A DNA stretch of 64,000 bases from Oligoflexia bacterium (GTDB taxonomy: Bacteria > Bdellovibrionota_G > JANQFH01): positions 362,223 to 426,222 of the forward strand of contig JANQFH010000068.1 of assembly GCA_028277945.1 (NCBI GenBank). Direction: 5' to 3'. Position numbers and translations under genes: made by a program. Shown piece by piece: positions 8,002 through 15,896 of this stretch (the first letter of the stretch is position 1; every line of letters starts with the position of its first letter). The notes beneath the pieces were generated by a model. The model did not search any database, had not been told where the DNA came from, and was given only the letters and a program-made list of their open reading frames with translations.

Positions 8002-8704
8002 GCTAACCGTCAATCTTGATCCTATCGTTGGTCTGCGCGGCCTGGGTCGTAGCCAGCGGCCAGATCCGGTTGCCGCCGTTTTTGCCGCCGAGCACGCCGG
8101 CGCATCGGGCGTCTCTATCTCTCTGCGTGAAGACAAAAAGCAGGTGGGTGAGCGTGATTTACGTTTGCTCAAAGATGTCGTGCGTGGACATTTCAACGTT
8201 GAGATTGAACCGACTCAGGAGATGCTCAAGTTGATGTTAGAGTTGCGGCCGAGTTCAGTCACACTGGTTGATGTTAGTGGCGATGCTGTCAAAGAGCTGG
8301 ATATTGCCTTTGACCAAGAGAAGATTGTCAACTTTGTTGTGTTGCTGCGTGAAGCGCAGATCGAACCACGTATCCTTATTGCTCCGGATTTGGATCAGCT
8401 GCGCGGCGCACATCGTGCAGGCGCCGTAGGCGTTGAGGTGAGCACTTGGAGCTATGTGGGCGCAGCCAATGCACAGAGCCGCTCCCAGGAGAGACAAAAG
8501 ATTATCGATGCCCTTAAGGTAGGACAGCGTTTGCATTTACAACTCTTTGCTACCGGAGGGTTAGACTATCAAAACGTGGCTCCATTGGCGTCCATCGATT
8601 CGCTTGTCGGTGTCAAGGTTGGCCACAGTATTATTGCCAAGGCCCTTACCCATGGATTGGAGCGATCGGTGGCAGAGATGGTGCAGCTGCTTAGGACTTC
8701 ATAG
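7994..8704 (+). CDS. pdxJ: PdxJ-family protein lacking the catalytic histidines
   Basis: PdxJ-family homologue, 236 residues. PDPVAA, SLRED, NVEIEP and VGHSIIA...GLERSVAEMVQLL align well with PdxJ, which makes pyridoxine 5'-phosphate from 1-deoxyxylulose-5-phosphate and aminoacetone phosphate. Compared with the E. coli enzyme from memory, key residues are replaced: His12 by Pro (NLDP), His45 by Ser (SLRED, residue 43), His52 by Gln, and the His of NAGHGL (His193) by Gly (FATGGL, residue 188). The VPEK and EIHTG motifs are also lost; Glu72 is kept. The frame opens at a TTG (7985), but GTG at 7994 is preferred since AGGAG at 7979-7983 is only one base from the TTG. It sits in the normal pdxJ slot after glmM. 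Pyridoxine synthesis by this protein looks unlikely. Confidence 0.88.
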   Translation: MVELTVNLDPIVGLRGLGRSQRPDPVAAVFAAEHAGASGVSISLREDKKQVGERDLRLLKDVVRGHFNVEIEPTQEMLKLMLELRPSSVTLVDVSGDAVKELDIAFDQEKIVNFVVLLREAQIEPRILIAPDLDQLRGAHRAGAVGVEVSTWSYVGAANAQSRSQERQKIIDALKVGQRLHLQLFATGGLDYQNVAPLASIDSLVGVKVGHSIIAKALTHGLERSVAEMVQLLRTS

Positions 8705-8707
8705 CCC

Positions 8708-9085
8708 ATGTTGGAACAGGTGGAAATTCTCAGCCTCGCAAGCTTTCGGCGTTTGTGCGCCAAATCGGCAGGGGAGTGGCGCACATGGTTTCATCCGTTA
8801 GAACGGGAGCATTTTGGCGATCGTCAAGAGCACCTTGCCCCTAGGCTAGCGGCTAAACGCGCTCTGGCAAACCTAGCAACAAAACTGCCAGCAGGTTTCG
8901 GCTCGCTAGACCAAAAGCGGTTTGAGCAGATGGCGGTTCTTAGACAGAAGGAGGCGCGGCCTCGCTTGTATGTTGGGCCTAAAGCTCAGTTGGATCCTCG
9001 TTTTTTCATCAGCCTGAGCTGCGACCGAAACTATGCCGGTGCCTATGTGCTGTTCTGGGATGAGGAGATCGTATGCGCGTGTTGA
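8708..9085 (+). CDS. acpS: AcpS-family (4'-phosphopantetheinyl transferase) protein lacking active-site residues
   Basis: A 125-residue protein in the acpS slot directly after pdxJ. The C-terminal ISLSCDRNYAGAYVLF matches the AcpS SLSH...YA.A.V strand, RPRLYVGPKA matches the 'GkP.v.l.g.a' segment, and RLAAKRALANLA matches the RFAAKEAVAKAL helix. The residues that make AcpS an enzyme are changed: the N-terminal G-x-D-I-V-E magnesium motif is absent (VEILSLASF instead), the catalytic Glu of AAKEA is Arg, the following Lys is Asn, and the His of SLSH is Cys. AcpS loads phosphopantetheine onto acyl carrier protein; this copy probably cannot. It overlaps nnr by 13 bases, so it is still embedded in the operon. 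Confidence 0.75.
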   Translation: MLEQVEILSLASFRRLCAKSAGEWRTWFHPLEREHFGDRQEHLAPRLAAKRALANLATKLPAGFGSLDQKRFEQMAVLRQKEARPRLYVGPKAQLDPRFFISLSCDRNYAGAYVLFWDEEIVCAC

Positions 9086-10674
9086 GTAGTGAGCAGATGC
9101 AGCGGCTTGATCGTTTTACAATCGAAGAGATTGGTATTCCGTCGCTGATACTCATGGAAAACGCGGGCCACGCTGTAGCCGCGACTGTGAGAGCTTTGGT
9201 GTTGGAGCAAGATGAGCGCGAGCCAGTCGATGTAGTGGTTTTTTGTGGACCTGGCAATAATGGTGGCGATGGCTTTGTGGTTGCAAGAGATCTCCTTGCG
9301 GCTGGGATGCAACCGCAGGTCGTAGTGGTAGGCAAGGAGGTCAAGAAGTTAACGGGAGATATCCGTAAACAGGTAGAGGTTTGGCAGCAGCTACAGCAGT
9401 CTATTACGGTTGTGCGTCATGCAAAGGATCTTGCTCTGCTTGAGCAGGGTATTGGGGACGCAGAGGTTATTGTGGTCGATGCGCTCTTTGGCACTGGGCT
9501 CGATCGTCCTCTAGAGGGAGTCTTTGCTACAGTGGTTGAATGGATCAACGCCAACGCCGCTTTTATCATCAGTGTTGACCTACCCTCTGGCCTACACAGT
9601 GATGATGGCCGCCTACTTGGCACTGCCGTTAAAGCGGACCATACAGTTACCCTTGCCTATCCGAAGTGGGGTCTCTTTGTCGGTCACGGGCCAGAGCAGT
9701 GCGGTACGCTAGAGGTTGTTGACATCGGTATTCCCGCTATAGCGCTGCAACAGCTTAGTGATCCAACGGTAGAGTTGACAGAGCCACAATCCGTTGCCGC
9801 TGCCATGCCGCCACGGTCGTTGCAAAGCCATAAGGGTGATCATGGCCATGTGCTGCTGCTTGCTGGATCGCCAGCAAAATCGGGCGCTGCCATTCTTGCG
9901 GCAAGAGCGGCTATGCGATCGGGTGCGGGTCTAGTGACGCTGGCAACACCAGCGAGTGCTCATGCGATTATCAAGCCGGCACTGACCGAAGTGATGAGCT
10001 TACCGCTTTCAGAAGAGGGCAGTGATAGCGGTATGCTTGCTGCAGAGGCGTGGGATGCTATTGAGACGGCCCTCCCTGGTAAACAGGTAATTGCTTTGGG
10101 TCCAGGGCTGATTCCAAGCGCAACTCTAACGCAGTTGATCCTACAGATTGTGCAAACGGTTGACCTGCCCGTGATTCTCGATGCTGATGGCCTCAACGCG
10201 ATAGTTGCGCATAGCAAAGCACTCAAGCAGGCACGCGCCAAACTCATCCTTACGCCCCACCCCGGCGAGATGGCACGGCTAATCAACAGCAGTGCTAAAG
10301 AGGTACAGCAACATCGATTAAAAGTCGCACAACAGTTTGCCCGTGAACACGACCTCTATTTAGTGCTGAAGGGGTTTCGTTCTCTCATCGCCTTTCCGGA
10401 TGGACGGCTCATGATCAACCCCACTGGCAATCCAGCTATGGCAAGTGCCGGGGTTGGTGACGTGCTCACCGGTATGCTCGCAGCCTACATCGCCCAGAGC
10501 GGCGATGTCGAACGAGCCCTGCCGGCGGCGCTCTTTAATCATGGCCGTCTCGGCGACCAACTCGCTGAAGAAAAGGGTGAGCGAGGCCTAATTGCCTCGG
10601 ACCTCATTGACGCCATTCCGGCTTTGCACGCCAAGAGCTATCCGCATGAAGAGAGCCACACTATTTTCGCTTGA
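9073..10674 (+). CDS. nnr: Bifunctional NAD(P)H-hydrate epimerase / ADP-dependent dehydratase Nnr
   Basis: A 533-residue two-domain repair enzyme. The N-terminal YjeF_N epimerase (about 1-215) shows GPGNNGGDGFV, DALFGTGL and SVDLPSGL. The C-terminal ribokinase-like dehydratase (about 225-515) shows KGDHGHVLLLAGS, LDADGLNA, LTPHPGEMARL and AGVGDVLTGM. Together they repair the hydrated forms of NADH and NADPH. All signatures look intact, unlike its two upstream neighbours. The ATG at 9073 is preceded by a good GAGGAG. The 3' end overlaps tsaE by 29 bases. Confidence 0.96.
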   Translation: MRVLSSEQMQRLDRFTIEEIGIPSLILMENAGHAVAATVRALVLEQDEREPVDVVVFCGPGNNGGDGFVVARDLLAAGMQPQVVVVGKEVKKLTGDIRKQVEVWQQLQQSITVVRHAKDLALLEQGIGDAEVIVVDALFGTGLDRPLEGVFATVVEWINANAAFIISVDLPSGLHSDDGRLLGTAVKADHTVTLAYPKWGLFVGHGPEQCGTLEVVDIGIPAIALQQLSDPTVELTEPQSVAAAMPPRSLQSHKGDHGHVLLLAGSPAKSGAAILAARAAMRSGAGLVTLATPASAHAIIKPALTEVMSLPLSEEGSDSGMLAAEAWDAIETALPGKQVIALGPGLIPSATLTQLILQIVQTVDLPVILDADGLNAIVAHSKALKQARAKLILTPHPGEMARLINSSAKEVQQHRLKVAQQFAREHDLYLVLKGFRSLIAFPDGRLMINPTGNPAMASAGVGDVLTGMLAAYIAQSGDVERALPAALFNHGRLGDQLAEEKGERGLIASDLIDAIPALHAKSYPHEESHTIFA

Positions 10675-11158
10675 GTCTGCCACTACTGAGGCGACCGAGA
10701 GCATTGGCCGACGTTTTGGTAGGCATTTGCGTGCGGGCGATCGAGTCGCGCTCACAGGCGAGTTGGGTTCTGGTAAGACGACTTTAGTTCGTGGTGTGGC
10801 GCATGGTATGGGTATTGATCCACAAGAGTGGGTCTCTAGCCCTACTTATGCCTTGCTCCATGAGTACCGCGGCCCACTGACTCTCTACCACTTTGATCTC
10901 TATCGTATCCGCCACGAAGCTGAGGTCTTAGACCTTGGCCTTCCCGAATACCTGCGGCGGCAGGAGGACAAAACCAGAGACCATGTGGTTGTGGTAGAAT
11001 GGGCCGACCGTATGGCGCTCAAGTTTCCGCCTGGCAGCTTTTACGTTACTATAGAGTGCATGGTTGGTAATGATAGCTCAGAGCTGCAACGCCGGATCTG
11101 CTTTGGTCACGATGAAGCCAGGGGCGCCGACTTTTTTGATTTTATGGAGCGCCAGTAG
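10646..11158 (+). CDS. tsaE: tRNA threonylcarbamoyladenosine biosynthesis ATPase TsaE
   Basis: A 170-residue P-loop ATPase that works with TsaB and TsaD to make t6A at position 37 of ANN-decoding tRNAs. Walker A is GELGSGKTTLVRG. The family motifs SSPTYALLHEY, LYHFDLYR and VVVVEWADR follow. A longer frame begins at 10592 inside nnr, but the ATG at 10646 (MKRATLFSLESATTEAT) matches the family length. The nnr-tsaE order is widely conserved. A C-terminal extension of about 30 residues goes beyond the minimal domain. Confidence 0.94.
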   Translation: MKRATLFSLESATTEATESIGRRFGRHLRAGDRVALTGELGSGKTTLVRGVAHGMGIDPQEWVSSPTYALLHEYRGPLTLYHFDLYRIRHEAEVLDLGLPEYLRRQEDKTRDHVVVVEWADRMALKFPPGSFYVTIECMVGNDSSELQRRICFGHDEARGADFFDFMERQ

Positions 11159-12601
11159 ATGAACGTTGAGATTGTTTGGCTTGCCTATGATGCCCAACTG
11201 GTACAAAGGGCATGGTCCGATGTCTCGGTTCGGCAGCTCTACACAGAGGTTCTGCAGGATAACTTTCGTCGGCGTGTCGACCCACGTTCGATGCTCTTCC
11301 ACAAGAGTCAATACTATCTTCTCAACGATCTTGAACTGCTCATGAAGTGTGGAGCTAGCGACCTTTCCTTGCAGGAGTATCTTGCCAGGCTTTTTCACAA
11401 GGGAGTCGAGGAGTTTCCTACAGACTCAGGAGAGCTCTTTTTCGACTATCGCATCATCAGTTACTACACTTCATTGCGCATGGCGGATGAACATCACCTG
11501 GTCGAGCCCTTTTTTAAGACCTTGCTTTCCCAGCAGAGCAAACTAGCTAAGGACGAGCCTTGGGGCCTGCTGCAGGTTCAAGACATCCGTGGTTTCTTCA
11601 GAGCGCTTAGCGATATCAAGATTCAAGATGTCATCGATGCTGCCAAAAAAGCAGGTCAAACAGAAGAAGAGGCCAAGGCATTCATCAAATTGGTTACCAA
11701 CTACATTGAATTCTATCACTACACACGCAATAACGATTTAGAACTCTTTTATTATAACAATCAAACGGATATTCGCCGTTGGGGTAATCTGTCTAAACGT
11801 AAGCAGCAGCGAGATAAACTCGTTGTTGAACTTACTTACAGTAAGACAACGCATGGAAGTGAAGCAACAAAGACACCATCAATTGTTCTGGACGACGATC
11901 TCATAAGCAAGATGCGTTTCAAAAGGCGGATTGAAAACCTCGAAGCCGGTCTACAGGATCAAGATCCCTTGATTCGCCAGAAGGCTGCCGAAGGCCTAGG
12001 AGTTGCCGGTAACTACGGTTCGGTACTACCGTTGATCAAGGCGCTTACCGATGAAGAGCCGGAAGTGCGCCAAGAGGTTTTGCGCGCTCTTGCTGCCATA
12101 CGGGATCCACGTTCGGTGGAGGCCATCATCCAGTTGATTCTCAAAGATGACTCCATTGGTGTGATCATGAGCGGTGCCCATGCTTTAGTACAGATCGGTG
12201 ATCCGCGTGGTCTCGAGGCGTTGATCGAGCTGTTGCTCCGTGGTGTTTATGATGTTGCTGTGCAGATTGCCAACTTTCCTAATTTGATAAAAAACAAAAC
12301 TGCGGTCAACATGCTCCTGCAGGCTATGGATCATCCCAACGAAGTGGTGCGACGACAGGTGGCTTTTGTGCTTGGCGACATTCCCAATAAGCTGGTGGTT
12401 GATCGGCTGCTGCGCTCCTTGGACGATGAGGATGCTGAAGTCAAGACCAACTCGGCAAGCTCGCTCGGACGTATTGGCTCCAAGCGTGCCCTTCCAGAAC
12501 TCTATCAGTGTCGCAACTCACTCACCCCACCCCAGACAAAGTGGGTGGTCGAAGAGGCGATTGACTCCATCCTTGAAAAGGGCCGTGTCGCCACGGGTTA
12601 G
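11159..12601 (+). CDS. HEAT-repeat protein of unknown function
   Basis: A 480-residue cytosolic protein starting immediately after the tsaE stop. The N-terminal half (about 1-265) is helical, rich in aromatic and charged residues, and not recognised. The C-terminal half holds about five HEAT-type repeats (for example DPLIRQKAAEGLGVAG, EPEVRQEVLRALAAI, NEVVRRQVAFVLGDI, DAEVKTNSASSLGRIG), a scaffold for protein-protein contacts. It has no signal peptide or membrane helix. Its place between tsaE and lysC suggests a conserved operon member, but no function can be assigned. Confidence 0.8.
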   Translation: MNVEIVWLAYDAQLVQRAWSDVSVRQLYTEVLQDNFRRRVDPRSMLFHKSQYYLLNDLELLMKCGASDLSLQEYLARLFHKGVEEFPTDSGELFFDYRIISYYTSLRMADEHHLVEPFFKTLLSQQSKLAKDEPWGLLQVQDIRGFFRALSDIKIQDVIDAAKKAGQTEEEAKAFIKLVTNYIEFYHYTRNNDLELFYYNNQTDIRRWGNLSKRKQQRDKLVVELTYSKTTHGSEATKTPSIVLDDDLISKMRFKRRIENLEAGLQDQDPLIRQKAAEGLGVAGNYGSVLPLIKALTDEEPEVRQEVLRALAAIRDPRSVEAIIQLILKDDSIGVIMSGAHALVQIGDPRGLEALIELLLRGVYDVAVQIANFPNLIKNKTAVNMLLQAMDHPNEVVRRQVAFVLGDIPNKLVVDRLLRSLDDEDAEVKTNSASSLGRIGSKRALPELYQCRNSLTPPQTKWVVEEAIDSILEKGRVATG

Positions 12602-12620
12602 GTTGGAGTATTCATGACGG

Positions 12621-12740
12621 CAATGTGCAGATTTCCGCATCTCTGCGTTGGGTTCACTCATCCGGGTCCTCACGTACGTTTTCAGTACGCTGCGGTCCGT
12701 CTGAGCGTCCCCGCCTTGATCTGCAAAAATCTGCACATTG
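12621..12740. repeat. 120-bp element bounded by perfect 14-bp inverted repeats
   Basis: CAATGTGCAGATTT (12621-12634) is repeated exactly in inverse orientation at 12727-12740. Near the middle is a smaller hairpin of CGTAC and GTACG arms around a 7-base loop (GTTTTCA). The layout recalls a nested palindromic repeat such as a MITE or REP-like element. It lies in the only sizeable gap between the HEAT-repeat gene and lysC and contains no credible ORF. Only this copy was noticed in the window. Confidence 0.55.
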
Positions 12741-12777
12741 CTCCTAACGTAATGCTTTTCATGAATGATAGTGGTTA

Positions 12778-14013
12778 ATGGCGCGGTTGGTGCAAAAATT
12801 TGGCGGTGCAGCGGTTGCTGGCTTGGAGCGTGTCTCTGCGGTTGCTGAGCAAATTAAAAAGGCGTGGAGTAACAACCACGAAGTCGCGGTCGTTGTTTCA
12901 GCCATGAAGGGAGAGACCGATCGTCTTGTCTCCTTAGCGCAGCAGGTTATGCAGCAGCCAAACTCACGCGAGTATGATGTGTTGGTGAGTTCAGGGGAAC
13001 AGGTCTCTGTGGCTCTCTTGGCCATGGCGCTTAACAAGATCGGCGTACCCGCATGCTCTCTGCTTGGCCATCAGGTACGTATTCGTACTGACAGTAGCCA
13101 TGCACGCGCTAAGATTCTCTCGGTTGATACCAATCGCGTTAAGGAGCTGCTCACAGTCAAGAAGGTGCCGGTGATTGCGGGTTTTCAAGGCATTGATGCC
13201 CACGAGGAGCTTACCACCTTAGGGCGGGGCGGCTCGGACCTCACTGCAGTCGCCTTGGCCGCAGCACTTGCAGCAGAGACCTGTGAGGTCTACAAGGACG
13301 TTGACGGAGTTTTTACAGCCGATCCACTTGTCTGTGGAGATGCAGCGCTGATTGAAACAGTGTCTTATGAAGAGATGATGGAGCTTGCCAGTAGTGGTGC
13401 TAAGGTTTTACAAACCAGAGCAGTGCTGTTTGCAAAAAACTCTGGTGTTTCCATTCATGTAAAATCTTGCTTTAACTGGGATAGGCCCGGTACCCAAGTC
13501 GTTAGTGAGGACAAGCTTATGGAAAAGGCAGTTGTCTCGGCAGTCACCATCGATAAGAATGAGGCCAAGATCGGTATCGATCGGCTTCCTGATAAACCAG
13601 GAGTGGCTGCGAAACTCTTTTCAGCTTTGACAGAGAAAGAAATCTTCGTTGACATGATCGTGCAAAATGTCAGCTCCGAGGGTAATTGTGCCTTAGCATT
13701 TACGGTTCCCAAGGATCAGGTGGAAGAGGCTTACGCCATTGTCAAGCAGCTCTGTCAGGAGCATGGCTGGGGTGGCGTGCTTAAAGATGAAAAGGTCGCT
13801 AAGGTTTCCGCAATTGGGGTTGGCATGCGGACCCACAGCGGTGTCGCATCGCAGATGTTTCAAGCGCTTGCTGAAGAGGGAATCAATATTACCATGATCG
13901 GCACCTCGGAGATCCGCATATCCTGTCTTATTGAGGAGAAGTATGCCGAGCTGGCACTACGTACGCTTCACGAAGCTTTTCGATTGGGGCAGCCCAACCC
14001 CAACAAGAGCTAG
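12778..14013 (+). CDS. lysC: Aspartate kinase LysC
   Basis: A 411-residue enzyme phosphorylating L-aspartate, the first step to lysine, threonine, methionine and diaminopimelate. The amino-acid-kinase domain (about 1-245) has VLVSSGEQVS, TLGRGGSDLTAVALAAAL and DVDGVFTADP, followed by two ACT domains (about 265-405) for feedback control by amino acids. The phosphate-binding motif usually written K(F/Y)GGTSV reads KFGGAAV here, so both conserved hydroxyl residues are Ala; the rest of the site looks complete. The ATG at 12778 follows the inverted-repeat element by 37 bases. No strong Shine-Dalgarno is visible. Confidence 0.95.
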   Translation: MARLVQKFGGAAVAGLERVSAVAEQIKKAWSNNHEVAVVVSAMKGETDRLVSLAQQVMQQPNSREYDVLVSSGEQVSVALLAMALNKIGVPACSLLGHQVRIRTDSSHARAKILSVDTNRVKELLTVKKVPVIAGFQGIDAHEELTTLGRGGSDLTAVALAAALAAETCEVYKDVDGVFTADPLVCGDAALIETVSYEEMMELASSGAKVLQTRAVLFAKNSGVSIHVKSCFNWDRPGTQVVSEDKLMEKAVVSAVTIDKNEAKIGIDRLPDKPGVAAKLFSALTEKEIFVDMIVQNVSSEGNCALAFTVPKDQVEEAYAIVKQLCQEHGWGGVLKDEKVAKVSAIGVGMRTHSGVASQMFQALAEEGINITMIGTSEIRISCLIEEKYAELALRTLHEAFRLGQPNPNKS

Positions 14014-14515
14014 CAACACTTTCCTTATTATCCTTGCTGCGCTGATTGGAGTTGCCAAGCTCACCTCTTTGCACCAGCCAACTCATGCTACTGCTACAGA
14101 GCTTGCCTTTTACCAACGCCTCTCATTGCAGTCTGCCACACAGCTGTGGCTGCTAAGCGACCCAGAGCCACCACAGCCCCTATGTGCAAAGGTGAATACA
14201 ACCGGCTTGCTAAGCGGATGGTCTGCCTGGCATCGCTGCAGCCCTCCACCAGAGGCGGCCTATTTGGAACAACCCTGTTTTTGGCTGCCTACCACTCCAT
14301 CCACCCGGCTGCTCCTCGGCTTGCCGCTACCGATCAACCGCGCCACAACCGCCGATCTTGTTCAACTCCCTGGTATTGGTGAGGTTTTGGCTCGCCGGCT
14401 GGTGGCGTGGCGCCGCGCAAACGGCCCTTTTCGCAGCCGTATCGACCTCATAGCCGTGCGTGGCATTGGCGAGAGAAAAGCGCAGGGGCTGGACAAGCGC
14501 CTCTGTTACGAGTAA
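13943..14515 (+). CDS. ComEA-like helix-hairpin-helix DNA-binding protein
   Basis: A 190-residue protein overlapping the end of lysC by 71 bases. The ATG at 13943 is chosen because GAGGAG sits a few bases upstream; a TTG at 13931 is the frame limit. A hydrophobic anchor lies at about residues 28-42 (TFLIILAALIGVAKL), then a Pro-rich linker of low complexity. The C-terminus has a paired helix-hairpin-helix module (INRATTADLVQLPGIGEVLA and LIAVRGIGERKAQGL), as in ComEA, the periplasmic DNA receptor of natural transformation. Binding of DNA outside the cytoplasmic membrane is inferred. The linker with four Cys is unusual for ComEA. Confidence 0.72.
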   Translation: MPSWHYVRFTKLFDWGSPTPTRASNTFLIILAALIGVAKLTSLHQPTHATATELAFYQRLSLQSATQLWLLSDPEPPQPLCAKVNTTGLLSGWSAWHRCSPPPEAAYLEQPCFWLPTTPSTRLLLGLPLPINRATTADLVQLPGIGEVLARRLVAWRRANGPFRSRIDLIAVRGIGERKAQGLDKRLCYE

Positions 14516-14524
14516 ATAACCCAT

Positions 14525-14541
14525 CGCACCAAGGAGGTGCG
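14525..14541 (+). promoter_or_regulatory. Small hairpin upstream of the inositol-phosphate synthase gene
   Basis: CGCACC and GGTGCG arms (6 bp) enclose the loop AAGGA, with purine-rich AAGGAGG spanning loop and stem. It lies 35 bases before the ATG at 14577. No T-run follows, so it is not called a terminator; it could be an attenuator or decoy. Confidence 0.25.
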
Positions 14542-14576
14542 CTCCGTCCTTCATGAGATATAGAGGTTAAAAGGCT

Positions 14577-15896
14577 ATGGCAGCAGTATCCAAGAGTGTG
14601 ATCAAATCAGCAACCGGTAGGGTTGGCGTCTTGCTTCCCGGCCTGGGTGCCGTCAGCACTACCTTTATCATTGGCGTCAAAGCGGTGCTGCGCGGTCTCG
14701 GACAGCCCATAGGCTCCTTAACCCAGATGGGCACGATAAGGCTGGGTAAGCGTACAGAGAATCGGCGACCGCTGATCCAGGAGTTTGTGCCGCTGGCTAA
14801 ACTGGAGGAGCTCCACTTTGGTGCGTGGGATATCTTTCCGCAGAGCTGTTATGAAGTTGCCAAGAACTCCTCGGTTATTTTTAAGGAGCTGATAGAAGAG
14901 GTCAAAGAGGATATCGATGCCATCCGTCCGTGGCCAGCTGTTTTTGATAACAGCTTTGTGAAGAACCTCGATGGCGAACATAAGAAGTCAGCAAAGAGCA
15001 AATGGGATCTAGCACGAATGGTTGGCGAGGATATCGATCGCTTCAAGCAGGAAAAAAATCTCGATCGTCTCGTCATGGTTTGGTGCGGTTCCACGGAGGT
15101 GTTGACCCAACGCCAAGCTGTGCATGAGTCGATTGCAGCATTTGAAAAAGGTCTACGTGAAAACCATCCAGCCATCGCTCCGAGCATGATATACGCCTAT
15201 GCGGCGATCAAGCGCGGCATTCCCTACGCCAATGGCGCTCCTAACCTCACTGCAGACATTCCCGCGCTCATAGAGCTTGCCAAGGAACATCAAACTCCTG
15301 TGGCTGGTAAGGATTTTAAAACCGGACAGACACTCATGAAGACCGTCATAGCTCCGGGGTTGAAGTCACGGCTTTTAGGGATTCATGGTTGGTTTTCCAG
15401 CAACATCCTTGGCAATCGCGATGGTGAAGTACTGGATGATCCTGACTCTTTCAAAACCAAAGAGGAGAGCAAGCTCGGTGTGTTAGAACACATTCTTGAG
15501 CCACAGGTGAATCCAAAACTGTATAAAGATCTCTACCACAAGGTACGCATCAACTACTATCCACCGCGTGGCGACAACAAAGAGAGTTGGGACAATATCG
15601 ATCTCTTTGGTTGGCTTGGCTACAACATGCAGCTGAAGTTTAACTTTCTCTGTAAGGACAGCATTCTCGCAGCACCCATCGTGCTCGATCTTGTTTTGCT
15701 GCTCGACTTTGCCAAGCGTGCTGGCATGCGCGGCATTCAAGAGTGGCTCTCGTTCTTCTTCAAGAGCCCCATGGTTGCCGAAGGCCTCAAACCGGAGCAC
15801 GATCTGTTTATTCAGCAGATGAAGCTCAAGAACACGCTACGCCACTTGATGGGTGAGACACCGCTGACCCACCTCGGCCTTGAGTACTACGACTGA
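14577..15896 (+). CDS. ino1: Inositol-3-phosphate synthase
   Basis: A 439-residue NAD-dependent isomerase converting glucose-6-phosphate to myo-inositol-3-phosphate, the entry to inositol phospholipids and solutes. It shows the N-terminal nucleotide fold (GRVGVLLPGLGAVSTTFIIG), LGAWD-like FGAWDIFPQ, the VWCGSTEV strand, the lysine-rich GKDFKTGQTLMKT catalytic segment, and the C-terminal NKESWDNIDLFGWLG. All are characteristic of this family. The gene converges on the minus-strand AAA ATPase, sharing 10 bases at the 3' ends. Confidence 0.93.
   Translation: MAAVSKSVIKSATGRVGVLLPGLGAVSTTFIIGVKAVLRGLGQPIGSLTQMGTIRLGKRTENRRPLIQEFVPLAKLEELHFGAWDIFPQSCYEVAKNSSVIFKELIEEVKEDIDAIRPWPAVFDNSFVKNLDGEHKKSAKSKWDLARMVGEDIDRFKQEKNLDRLVMVWCGSTEVLTQRQAVHESIAAFEKGLRENHPAIAPSMIYAYAAIKRGIPYANGAPNLTADIPALIELAKEHQTPVAGKDFKTGQTLMKTVIAPGLKSRLLGIHGWFSSNILGNRDGEVLDDPDSFKTKEESKLGVLEHILEPQVNPKLYKDLYHKVRINYYPPRGDNKESWDNIDLFGWLGYNMQLKFNFLCKDSILAAPIVLDLVLLLDFAKRAGMRGIQEWLSFFFKSPMVAEGLKPEHDLFIQQMKLKNTLRHLMGETPLTHLGLEYYD

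Noticed and set aside
12779..12794. Sigma54-like TGGCGCG-N4-GTGCA at the start of lysC
   Set aside because: It lies inside the coding sequence and has a mismatch in the TTGC part; probably coincidence.
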